Shown piece after piece: positions 35,541 through 43,525 of a stretch of 64,000 nt of DNA (its first letter is position 1; each line of letters begins with the position of its first letter). The position numbers and the translations under genes were made by a program. Origin of the DNA: Celeribacter arenosi (GTDB taxonomy: Bacteria; Pseudomonadota; Alphaproteobacteria; Rhodobacterales; Rhodobacteraceae); contig NZ_BAABDF010000006.1 in NCBI RefSeq assembly GCF_039539485.1, forward strand, positions 1 through 64,000, read 5' to 3'. The notes beneath the pieces are model-generated. The model did no database searches. It saw only the letters and a program-made list of their open reading frames with translations, and was not told where the DNA came from.

Positions 35541-35614
35541 GGGCGTGACTTCGCGGTGCAAAAGTTCCATACCTTCCTCAATGACACCCGCATCGCTCGT
35601 GAAAGGACGTCACT

Positions 35615-36004
35615 ATGGCTGATGTGAACCGCGGCAATCGCCCGCTTTCCCCGTTCATGTTCGGGAAGTATTATCGCTTCCAGCTCACTTCCATTTCTTC
35701 AATGATGGTTCGCATCACAGGTAATGCCTTGATCGTTGCGGCTATCCTCGTGGTCTGGTGGCTCCTCGCCGCCGCGACCTCTCCGGAAAAATTCGAATTT
35801 ATCGACTGGCTGATCCGCTCTTGGTTCGGTGATCTGGTCATGCTCGGATCGGTTTGGGCCCTTTGGTACCATCTCGGTGGCGGGTTGCGTCACCTGATCT
35901 GGGATGCGGGTGTGTGGCTCGATCTCAAGCGGTCCGAAATGATGGGCTGGGCCATGTTTGTCGGTGCGACTGTGCTGACAATCGTGACCGTGCTCGTTGT
36001 GTAA
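35615..36004 (+). CDS. sdhC: Succinate dehydrogenase cytochrome b556 subunit
   Basis: A 129-residue membrane anchor of complex II. The N-terminus NRPLSPFMFGKYYRFQLTS and following SSMMVRITG are the conserved SdhC start, which contributes to the quinone site. There are three membrane helices, and the heme-ligand His is probably in WYHLGGGLRHLIWD. AAAGGA lies before the ATG. First gene of the sdh operon. Confidence 0.95.
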   Translation: MADVNRGNRPLSPFMFGKYYRFQLTSISSMMVRITGNALIVAAILVVWWLLAAATSPEKFEFIDWLIRSWFGDLVMLGSVWALWYHLGGGLRHLIWDAGVWLDLKRSEMMGWAMFVGATVLTIVTVLVV

Positions 36005-36016
36005 GGAGGGGATGGT

Positions 36017-36388
36017 ATGCGTTATCTAACCGATCGCAAACGGGCCGTTGGCCTCGGGGCCTCCAAAACCGGTGTCGAACATCATTGGTTCATGCTGGTT
36101 TCCTCGGTGGGGCTGCTGATCCTGATCCCGCTTTTCGTTTTCACCTTTGGCTGCGCGCTGGGCGGCACCCATGCAGAAGTGGTGGCCTACTATAGCCGTC
36201 CCTTCCCTGCGATTGTCGCAGGCCTGACATTGGTCGTCGGCTTTGTGCACATGATGCGCGGATGGCAGATGATGGTGGAAGACTACTCCAAGGGATTGGT
36301 TCGGGTGTTCCTCGTGCTGGGCATGAATTTCCTGTGCTACGCGCTGATGGCCGCCGGCCTCTTCGCCTTGGTTAAACTCGCGCTGTAA
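36017..36388 (+). CDS. sdhD: Succinate dehydrogenase hydrophobic anchor subunit
   Basis: A 123-residue second membrane anchor with three hydrophobic helices. The N-terminus RAVGLGASKTGVEHHWFM is typical of alphaproteobacterial SdhD, and GFVHMMRGWQMMVEDY contains the likely quinone/heme-side residues. It follows sdhC by 12 bases with a GGAGGGG site, and precedes sdhA by 12 bases. Confidence 0.94.
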   Translation: MRYLTDRKRAVGLGASKTGVEHHWFMLVSSVGLLILIPLFVFTFGCALGGTHAEVVAYYSRPFPAIVAGLTLVVGFVHMMRGWQMMVEDYSKGLVRVFLVLGMNFLCYALMAAGLFALVKLAL

Positions 36389-36400
36389 GGACATAAGAAC

Positions 36401-38209
36401 ATGACGGCAGCATACGAATACGAAACCCACGACTATGATGTCGTGGTGGTGGGCGCCGGTGGCGCAGGTTTGCGCGCAACACTCGGAATGGCCGAACAGG
36501 GTTTGCGCACCGCATGCGTGACCAAGGTTTTCCCGACCCGTTCACACACGGTCGCCGCACAGGGTGGCATCGCGGCATCCCTGTCAAACATGGGCCCTGA
36601 CAACTGGCAGTGGCACATGTACGACACCGTCAAAGGGTCCGACTGGCTCGGCGATACCGATGCGATGGAATATCTCGCGCGTGAAGCGCCCAAAGCGGTC
36701 TACGAACTCGAACATTACGGCGTGCCGTTCTCGCGCACCGAAGAGGGCAAAATCTACCAGCGCCCCTTTGGTGGCCACACCACGGAGTTTGGTGAAGGCC
36801 CGCCAGTGCAGCGAACCTGTGCTGCCGCAGACCGCACCGGCCACGCCATTCTGCACACGCTCTATGGTCAGAGCCTGAAAAACAACGCGGAATTCTACAT
36901 CGAATACTTCGCCATGGACCTCATCATGTCCGATGACGGTCGTTGTACTGGTGTAGTGTGCTGGAAACTCGATGACGGCACCTTCCATGTCTTCAATGCG
37001 AAGATGGTTGTGCTGGCGACCGGTGGTTATGGCCGCGCCTACTTCTCGGCAACCTCTGCTCATACTTGCACCGGCGATGGCGGTGGCATGGTGGCGCGTG
37101 CGGGTCTCGCGCTGCAGGACATGGAGTTCGTCCAATTCCACCCGACCGGCATCTACGGCTCCGGCTGTCTGATCACCGAAGGCGCGCGCGGGGAGGGTGG
37201 TTATCTGACCAACTCCGAAGGCGAACGCTTTATGGAACGCTACGCGCCGACCTACAAAGACCTCGCGCCGCGTGACTATGTCTCCCGCTCCATGACCATG
37301 GAAATCCGCGAAGGACGCGGTGTCGGTGAACACGGCGATCACATCCACCTCAATCTCAGCCACCTGCCTGCCGAGGCACTGGCCGAGCGGCTTCCCGGCA
37401 TCTCCGAGAGCGCGAAGATCTTCGCGGGCGTCGATGTCACCAAGGAGCCGATCCCCGTTCTGCCGACCGTGCACTACAACATGGGCGGCATTCCGACCAA
37501 CTACTACGGTGAGGTCCTGAACCCGACGCCAAAAGATCACAACGCCGTCGTTCCGGGCCTGATGGCTGTGGGCGAGGCGGGTTGCGCATCCGTGCATGGT
37601 GCGAACCGTCTGGGCTCCAACTCGCTGATCGACCTCGTGGTCTTCGGGCGTGCCGCCGCCATCCGTGCGGGTCACGTGGTCGATGCGGAGGCCCCCAACG
37701 AGCCGGTGAACACCGCCTCTGTTCAAAAGGCATTCGACCGTTTCGACGCGATCCGCCACGCCAGCGGCCATACACCGACCTCCGATCTGCGTCTCGAAAT
37801 GCAGCGCACGATGCAGGACGACGCTGCCGTGTTCCGCACCGACAAAACCCTCAAAGAGGGCGTCGATAAAATGGTCGCTGTTGCCGGCAAATTCCAGGAT
37901 ATCCAGGTTACCGACCGCTCTCTGGTCTGGAACTCCGATCTGATGGAAACGCTGGAGCTTGCGAACCTGATGCCAAACGCTCTCGCCACGATCGTGGGCG
38001 CGGAAGCACGCAAGGAAAGCCGTGGTGCACATGCTCACGAAGACTATCCGACCCGCGACGACAAGGTTTGGCGCAAACACACCATCTCTCGTGTCGAGGG
38101 CAACAAGGTGACGTTGACCTACCGCGACGTGATTGTAGCCCCCCTGACGACCGAGAAAGAGGGCGGTATCTCGCTGAAGAAAATCGCCCCCAAAGCGAGG
38201 ACTTTCTAA
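36401..38209 (+). CDS. sdhA: Succinate dehydrogenase flavoprotein subunit
   Basis: A 602-residue FAD-binding catalytic subunit of complex II that oxidises succinate to fumarate. It has the dinucleotide motif VVGAGGAGLRAT, the covalent-FAD His in TRSHTVAAQGG, the active-site HPTGIYGSGCLITEGARGEGG with the proton-shuttle Arg, and LGSNSLIDLVVFGRA. Length is normal. Its stop overlaps the start of the lipoprotein gene by one base (TAATG). Confidence 0.98.
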   Translation: MTAAYEYETHDYDVVVVGAGGAGLRATLGMAEQGLRTACVTKVFPTRSHTVAAQGGIAASLSNMGPDNWQWHMYDTVKGSDWLGDTDAMEYLAREAPKAVYELEHYGVPFSRTEEGKIYQRPFGGHTTEFGEGPPVQRTCAAADRTGHAILHTLYGQSLKNNAEFYIEYFAMDLIMSDDGRCTGVVCWKLDDGTFHVFNAKMVVLATGGYGRAYFSATSAHTCTGDGGGMVARAGLALQDMEFVQFHPTGIYGSGCLITEGARGEGGYLTNSEGERFMERYAPTYKDLAPRDYVSRSMTMEIREGRGVGEHGDHIHLNLSHLPAEALAERLPGISESAKIFAGVDVTKEPIPVLPTVHYNMGGIPTNYYGEVLNPTPKDHNAVVPGLMAVGEAGCASVHGANRLGSNSLIDLVVFGRAAAIRAGHVVDAEAPNEPVNTASVQKAFDRFDAIRHASGHTPTSDLRLEMQRTMQDDAAVFRTDKTLKEGVDKMVAVAGKFQDIQVTDRSLVWNSDLMETLELANLMPNALATIVGAEARKESRGAHAHEDYPTRDDKVWRKHTISRVEGNKVTLTYRDVIVAPLTTEKEGGISLKKIAPKARTF

Positions 38210-38604
38210 TGCGCGCCATTACGATTGCGCTTTCTCTCAGTGGCCTTGTCGCTCTGACAGGCTGTGTCGGGCAGAACAGTGCTGCCCGCGTCACGGTCGA
38301 GAAATGCGTGCGTGCGGCGGGCATCAGCGGGCAATACCAACTCGATTATCGCGCCGAGGGGCGCCAGCAGAGCTTTACCGTCATGCCCACTTCCGGCGTC
38401 GCCAGCGAACAGATCGCGGCAGCCAACGCCTGTATCGCACGCGCAGGCCTGCAATCGAGCGCAACAGGGTCGGGTGAATTGACGGCTCAGGACTACGTTC
38501 CCGAACTGTCCGGCGGGGTGACAAACTCCACCGATACCTATCGCAGCTGCGGTACCGCCGTCATGGTCGGCGGCTCGGGTTATTGCATTAAAGGGGACCG
38601 GTGA
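38209..38604 (+). CDS. Putative lipoprotein between sdhA and sdhB
   Basis: A 131-residue protein with a lipoprotein signal peptide and lipobox LTGC (Cys19). The mature domain has paired cysteines (VEKCVRAAG, then ANACIARAG, and later RSCGTAVMV and GYCIKG). No family is recognised. Its start overlaps the sdhA stop by one base and its stop overlaps the next small ORF, so it is firmly inside the sdh operon. It may sit in the periplasm near complex II, but that is only positional. Confidence 0.75.
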   Translation: MRAITIALSLSGLVALTGCVGQNSAARVTVEKCVRAAGISGQYQLDYRAEGRQQSFTVMPTSGVASEQIAAANACIARAGLQSSATGSGELTAQDYVPELSGGVTNSTDTYRSCGTAVMVGGSGYCIKGDR

Positions 38605-38687
38605 TGGCTCCCAAAGACACGAAATTTGACACCGCAGGCAAGGCCGCAGGCGTCACCAAATGCGCCCTTAGGGGTTTAGGAGGGTAA
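38604..38687 (+). CDS. 27-codon ORF between the lipoprotein gene and sdhB
   Basis: ATG at 38604 overlaps the TGA of the previous gene (TGATG), and the ORF ends in TAA at 38687, 3 bases before the sdhB ATG. The peptide is MAPKDTKFDTAGKAAGV plus ten residues. The ribosome binding site of sdhB (GGAGGG) lies inside its last codons. It may be a real small protein or a coupling device that carries ribosomes to sdhB. Coding status is uncertain. Confidence 0.4.
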   Translation: MAPKDTKFDTAGKAAGVTKCALRGLGG

Positions 38688-38690
38688 GAG

Positions 38691-39470
38691 ATGGTCCAGT
38701 TCGCACTCCCGAAGAACTCGAAAATCGTTCAGGGCAAAACATGGCCAAAGCCGGAAGGCGCGACCAACGTCCGCAAATTCCAGATCTATCGGTTCAACCC
38801 CGATGACGAAAAGAACCCGAGCGTCGATACCTACTTCATCGACATGGATAAATGCGGCCCGATGGTTCTTGATGCTCTCATCAAGATCAAAAACGAAATC
38901 GACCCGACCCTGACTTTCCGCCGGTCCTGCCGCGAGGGGATTTGTGGGTCCTGCGCGATGAACATCGACGGGATCAACACGCTCGCCTGTATTTACGGTC
39001 TCGACGAGATCAAAGGCGACGTGCGGATTTATCCACTGCCCCACATGCAGGTGATCAAAGACCTCATCCCCGACCTCACGCATTTCTACGCACAACACGC
39101 GTCGATCATGCCGTGGCTGGAAACCAAAACAAACCGTCCCGCCAAGGAATGGAAGCAGTCGATCGAGGACCGCAAGAAACTCGATGGTCTCTATGAGTGC
39201 GTGATGTGCGCATCCTGTTCGACCTCCTGTCCGTCTTACTGGTGGAATGGCGACAAATACCTCGGCCCAGCCGCCCTGTTGCATGCCTATCGTTGGATCA
39301 TCGACAGCCGCGATGAGGCCACGGGCGAGCGTCTCGACGAGCTTGAAGATCCGTTCAAACTCTATCGCTGCCACACCATCATGAACTGCGCCAAAACCTG
39401 CCCCAAAGGTTTGAACCCCGCGGAAGCAATCGCGCAAATCAAAAAACTCATGCTCGAACGCCGCATCTAA
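38691..39470 (+). CDS. sdhB: Succinate dehydrogenase iron-sulfur subunit
   Basis: A 259-residue subunit that carries electrons from FAD to quinone. The [2Fe-2S] motif RRSCREGICGSCAMNIDG, the [4Fe-4S] motif CVMCASCSTSCPSYWW and the [3Fe-4S] cluster motif CHTIMNCAKTCPKGLNP are complete. A strong ribosome binding site overlaps the preceding small ORF. It is followed by a terminator at 39495. Confidence 0.98.
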   Translation: MVQFALPKNSKIVQGKTWPKPEGATNVRKFQIYRFNPDDEKNPSVDTYFIDMDKCGPMVLDALIKIKNEIDPTLTFRRSCREGICGSCAMNIDGINTLACIYGLDEIKGDVRIYPLPHMQVIKDLIPDLTHFYAQHASIMPWLETKTNRPAKEWKQSIEDRKKLDGLYECVMCASCSTSCPSYWWNGDKYLGPAALLHAYRWIIDSRDEATGERLDELEDPFKLYRCHTIMNCAKTCPKGLNPAEAIAQIKKLMLERRI

Positions 39471-39494
39471 AAATGCACGCCGCGCAACGGATTG

Positions 39495-39516
39495 GCCGCC
39501 CTTCGGGGCGGCTTTT
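39495..39516 (+). terminator. Rho-independent terminator of the sdh operon
   Basis: GCCGCCC (39495-39501) and GGGCGGC (39506-39512) with a TTCG tetraloop and TTTT tail, 25 bases after the sdhB stop codon. Confidence 0.9.
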
Positions 39517-39583
39517 GCGTATCTAGGAACTGGTTTGAAGCCCTGTTAGGCTCAGCAAACCGACACCGACAAAAAGGCCAGAC

Positions 39584-40987
39584 ATGCTCAGATCGACCGG
39601 AACCAGATTTTTGATCGTGGCACTATTGGTGTTGCTTATGTCCATTCCGATGCTCCTCGTGAGCTTCGTCGTTGGCGCGCGCCAGAACCACGCGCGCGAC
39701 ACCATCGAAAAGCTTGGACAGGAATGGGGTGGTCCACAGGTCGTGACCGGCCCGTTCCTCGTTATTCCGGTCACGGCGACGGTCGAACGCACGACCAGCC
39801 AGCCGGGGGGTGCGCCAAAGGGCGACGGCTCCGATCAGGCGAGCGCAACCGTGACGGAAACCGTGGTCGAAATGCGCGAAAGCGTGTGGGTGCTGCCCGA
39901 TCGCTACGATCTCTCCGCCTCCTTCGAGACAGAGGTCAGGCACCGCGGGATATTCAACGTACCCGTCTATCAGGGCGTGCTTTCGGCCAAGTTCAACTTT
40001 GACGTAGATGACGTCGAGGCGAGCCTGCTCTCAGGCGAGGAGATACATTGGGACCTGGCCTCGGTGGACATCTCCATCTCCAATAACGCGGCTTTGCGTG
40101 GCGAGGCCGCGTTGGAAATCGATGGTGCCTCCTACGATCTTGAACCCCGTTCTCGCGGAAATGAATCGGGCATAGGGGCAATGGTTGGCGACCCGAGAGG
40201 AAAGCAGGAATTCGCACTCACGCTTGGTGTCAATGGCGCGCGCTCCTTCATGGCCACGCCGTCGGGGCGCACCACGCGGGTCGAGATTACGTCCGATTGG
40301 GCACACCCGAGTTTCCAAGGCGCCTATTTGCCCGATAGCTCGCAGATAACGGACGACGGGTTTTCAGCCGCCTGGACGATCCCGCATCTCGCGCGGGCTT
40401 TGCCACAGATTTCGCGGTTCTCCAGTAGGGCGATGATGAACCAATCGCTTGCTTTCGGGTTCGAAACCTTCGAGCCGAACAATTTCTACCAAAAAGCCTA
40501 CCGCAGCGCGGCCTATTCGATCCTCTTCATTGCGCTCACATTTCTGACCGTGCTGCTGGTTGAAAAGCGAACGAAAAAGCCGGCGCATCCGGTGCAATAC
40601 ATCCTCATCGGCCTTGCCCAGTTGACTTTCGTGCTCCTCATGGTCGCCTACGCCGAACACATCGGCTTCCTCGCCGCCTATGTTCTCTCCAGTGGGGCGA
40701 CCATCGGATTGCTGACACTCTACGGGTGGGTCGGATTGAAGTTGAAATCGCGCACATGGGTTCTGGGCGGGGTGTTGATTGTCCTCTACGCGGTCCTCTA
40801 CTTTATTCTGGACTCGGTGGATTACGCGCTTCTTGCGGGGTCGACGCTGGCCTTCGGCGCACTTGCCGCGGCGATGCTACTGACGCGAAACGAAGAATGG
40901 TATGACGTGTCAAACGGCGGGAACAATGACGCCGCCGTGCCGACGCCTCCGACGCCCGATGGGACCGCCGCGAATGCAACCGATTGA
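39584..40987 (+). CDS. creD: CreD-family inner-membrane protein
   Basis: A 467-residue protein with one N-terminal membrane helix (about 9-29), a large periplasmic beta-rich domain containing WGGPQVVTGPFLVIPV and SVWVLPDRYDLSA, and a C-terminal bundle of about five helices beginning near YRSAAYSILFIALTFL. This is the CreD/Cet architecture, linked in enterobacteria to envelope stress and colicin E2 tolerance. No creBC genes are adjacent. The C-terminal tail is Pro/Thr/Ala rich. Its last 14 bases overlap the following gene. Confidence 0.9.
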   Translation: MLRSTGTRFLIVALLVLLMSIPMLLVSFVVGARQNHARDTIEKLGQEWGGPQVVTGPFLVIPVTATVERTTSQPGGAPKGDGSDQASATVTETVVEMRESVWVLPDRYDLSASFETEVRHRGIFNVPVYQGVLSAKFNFDVDDVEASLLSGEEIHWDLASVDISISNNAALRGEAALEIDGASYDLEPRSRGNESGIGAMVGDPRGKQEFALTLGVNGARSFMATPSGRTTRVEITSDWAHPSFQGAYLPDSSQITDDGFSAAWTIPHLARALPQISRFSSRAMMNQSLAFGFETFEPNNFYQKAYRSAAYSILFIALTFLTVLLVEKRTKKPAHPVQYILIGLAQLTFVLLMVAYAEHIGFLAAYVLSSGATIGLLTLYGWVGLKLKSRTWVLGGVLIVLYAVLYFILDSVDYALLAGSTLAFGALAAAMLLTRNEEWYDVSNGGNNDAAVPTPPTPDGTAANATD

Positions 40988-41720
40988 TCTACGCGCGTCT
41001 TCGGTGCGGCCCACGAGTTATTTCGTGTTTGGGGAGCGAAACTCGGGCACGAATTTCGTCCATAAACTCCTGCACCAGAATTTTCTGTGGCCTTTCGCCC
41101 CAGCCACACAGCGCATTGAACGCCATGGCCATCGCCACGGCTGGAAGCACGGGTTCCCGAGCGCCTATACCGCGCCCGAAGATCTCTTGGCGGTAGTCGT
41201 CTTTCGCGATCCGGAAACTTGGGTCCGCTCGCTTCACGCAAAGCCGTGGCACACGCACCGTTCCATGCGATGGCGCCCGATTTCCGAATTCCTGCGGCTG
41301 GAATGGCAATGCATCATCGACGATGTGAATTTCGGCATCCCGAAGGATGATCCTCGGTGGGGTAGCGAGTTGATGATCGAACGCGACCCGATGACGGGTG
41401 AGCGGTTCGCCAATGTTCTGAAACTGCGCAACGCGAAAAACCGTGGTTTTCTAAGCTTTCCCAAAAGATACGCAAACACGCTCCTCGTACGCTACGAAGA
41501 TGTGCGCGATAACCAAGAAGGATTTGTCGAGGCGGTCCGCGCCGGCTTCGACCTCGCAAAGGACGGGGATTTCACGGCGGTCGATACCCGTCGCGGACAG
41601 AAGGGTAAGCCCTACGTTGCCAAAGACTACGCAGAACTGAGCGACGAGGACCGGTCCTTCATCTGGTCACAACTCGATCAGGAAGCCGAAAGCCGGATCG
41701 GCTATCGCCCCCCGTCCTGA
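40974..41720 (+). CDS. Sulfotransferase-like protein
   Basis: A 248-residue P-loop protein. FGERNSGTNFVHKLL is the likely phosphosulfate-binding loop and VVFRDPETWVRSLHAKPWH the second cofactor motif, a pattern of sulfotransferase-like proteins in marine bacteria. The start at 40974 begins MQPIDLRASS and overlaps creD by 14 bases. A longer frame from 40902 is possible but lies within creD. Function may be modification of a surface glycan or lipid, which is an inference only. Confidence 0.7.
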   Translation: MQPIDLRASSVRPTSYFVFGERNSGTNFVHKLLHQNFLWPFAPATQRIERHGHRHGWKHGFPSAYTAPEDLLAVVVFRDPETWVRSLHAKPWHTHRSMRWRPISEFLRLEWQCIIDDVNFGIPKDDPRWGSELMIERDPMTGERFANVLKLRNAKNRGFLSFPKRYANTLLVRYEDVRDNQEGFVEAVRAGFDLAKDGDFTAVDTRRGQKGKPYVAKDYAELSDEDRSFIWSQLDQEAESRIGYRPPS

Positions 41721-41727
41721 GCGCGCC

Positions 41728-42711
41728 CTAGCTATAGGATTCCACGCCGAACACCTGCGTCGGCGAGTATCGGTCACCATAGGCCCAGCCTGCAGGCAAC
41801 ACCGCATCAATATCCGCGATATCTGCGGGCGACAGGTCAATGGACGCAGCGGTCACCAGATCGCTCAGGTGCTTGGCTGTGCGGGTTCCCGGAATCGGGA
41901 TCAAATGGTCGCCCTGCGCCAAAACCCACGCGAGCGCGAGCGCCGATGTCGGCACCCCCCGCGCGGCGGCCAGAGTGCGAAACGCGCGAATCTGCGCCAT
42001 GTTGGCGGACCAGTTCGGCTCGGTGAAGCGCGGGTTCGCTTTGCGAAAATCGCTGTCCGCAAAATTCGGCGGATCGAGGTCCACATCCGACAATGCCCCG
42101 CGCCCGACCGGCGAGAAGGGCACGAAGGTGATGCCCAGCTGCGCGCAGGTACGGACGACCCCGAGTTCCGGTTGGCGCGACCAGAGCGAATATTCGTTCT
42201 GCACAGCGGTGAGGGGCGTGACCGCATGGGCCTGTCGGATGGTGAAAGGCGCAACTTCTGATAGCCCCCACCCACCGATCAATCCCTCGTCGATCAACTT
42301 GCCCATCGTCTCCGCGACCTCCACGACGGGGGTCTGCGGATCGCGTCGGTGGATATAGTAGAGTTCGACGCGGTCCCGGTTCAGGCGGGTCAGAGACATC
42401 TCCAATTCGGAGCGGATGTAGTCCTCGGAATTGCCAAAACGGCGCGGCGGGCCGGGAATGATCCCGACCTTGGTCGCCAGAAATATGTCCGCGTTGCTCT
42501 GTTTCAGGAACCGCCCGACCACAGTTTCCGAACGTCCCATGCCGTATATATTGGCCGTATCCCAGAAATCGATACCCGCATCGACCGCGGCCTGCAGGGT
42601 CTCCATCGACACGTTGTCATCCGCAGCGCCAAACGCACCGGCCAAAGACATGGCGCCAAACCCGATGGCTCCGACAGAACGCGTGCCGATACGGCGCTGG
42701 GGAAGGGTCAT
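41728..42711 (-). CDS. Aldo/keto reductase
   Basis: A 327-residue NADPH-dependent (beta/alpha)8 oxidoreductase of the AKR superfamily. GIDFWDTANIYGMGRSE carries the catalytic Asp and Tyr, ATKVGI the Lys, and YIHRRDPQTPVVE the His (here HRRD instead of the more usual HRxD/QxHxxD). The C-terminal IPIPGTRTAKHL binds the cofactor phosphate. Its start codon overlaps the deoD stop by one base, so the two form an operon. It converges on the sulfotransferase-like gene with 7 bases between. Confidence 0.92.
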   Translation of the reverse strand: MTLPQRRIGTRSVGAIGFGAMSLAGAFGAADDNVSMETLQAAVDAGIDFWDTANIYGMGRSETVVGRFLKQSNADIFLATKVGIIPGPPRRFGNSEDYIRSELEMSLTRLNRDRVELYYIHRRDPQTPVVEVAETMGKLIDEGLIGGWGLSEVAPFTIRQAHAVTPLTAVQNEYSLWSRQPELGVVRTCAQLGITFVPFSPVGRGALSDVDLDPPNFADSDFRKANPRFTEPNWSANMAQIRAFRTLAAARGVPTSALALAWVLAQGDHLIPIPGTRTAKHLSDLVTAASIDLSPADIADIDAVLPAGWAYGDRYSPTQVFGVESYS

Positions 42712-43415
42712 TAGAACGCGGCCTCGAGAGCAATTTCCACCATGTCACCAAAGCTGCGTTCGCGTTCCTGCGAGGGGAGCGATTCATGGGTGAGCAGATG
42801 ATCGGAAACCGTCAGCACCGCCAGCGCGCGACGCCCATGGCGCGCCGCCAGCGTATAGAGCTCAGCCGCTTCCATCTCGACGCCCATAATACCGTGGCGC
42901 GTCATCTGTTCGGTCAAATCGGGGCGCTCGTCGTAGAACACGTCCGATGAATAAATCCCGCCCACATGCGTCGGTGTCCCTTTGGCACGGGCCGCCGCGA
43001 CCGCTTTTTCAAGCAGCCCGTAGTCGGCGCAGGGCGCATAGTTGAGTTCTTTCATGATCCCGCGCGATGGTGTGGACAGCGTGGTCGCCGTCATCGCGAT
43101 GATCACGTCGCGTACGTCGATAGAGGTCTGCATCGCGCCGCAGGACCCGATCCGGATCAAAGTCTGCGCGCCATACTCGGTGATCAATTCGTTGGCATAA
43201 ATCGACAGGGACGGCATCCCCATGCCCGACCCGTGGATCGTGACGCGGTTGCCTTTGTACTCGCCGGTAAAGCCGAGCATGCCGCGCACTTCGTTGATCA
43301 GTTTCGGTTTCTCGAGAAACGTCTCCGCGGCCCACTTTGCGCGATAGGGATCGCCCGGCAGCAAAACGGTTTCGGCAATGTCACCGGGTTTGGCGGAAAT
43401 ATGGGGCGTAGGCAT
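42711..43415 (-). CDS. deoD: Purine-nucleoside phosphorylase, DeoD type
   Basis: A 234-residue hexameric-type phosphorylase that splits purine nucleosides with phosphate to base and ribose-1-phosphate. PGDPYRAKWAAE (phosphate site), GSGMGMPSLSIYANEL, RIGSCGAM and the nucleoside-binding VEMEAAELY and SDHLLTHE motifs are present. It could handle substrates imported by the BMP-type transporter at 52-57 kb, although the genes are 9 kb apart. GGAGA precedes the ATG. Confidence 0.96.
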   Translation of the reverse strand: MPTPHISAKPGDIAETVLLPGDPYRAKWAAETFLEKPKLINEVRGMLGFTGEYKGNRVTIHGSGMGMPSLSIYANELITEYGAQTLIRIGSCGAMQTSIDVRDVIIAMTATTLSTPSRGIMKELNYAPCADYGLLEKAVAAARAKGTPTHVGGIYSSDVFYDERPDLTEQMTRHGIMGVEMEAAELYTLAARHGRRALAVLTVSDHLLTHESLPSQERERSFGDMVEIALEAAF

Positions 43416-43525
43416 GACGGGTCTCCTTGTTGCCGCGTTGTGCCCATTTAGACATGTCGCGCCGCCAGATTAAACCCATCTAAATCGACCGACGCTATTG
43501 GTGCGCCGGTGCCGCAGCGTCCCGT

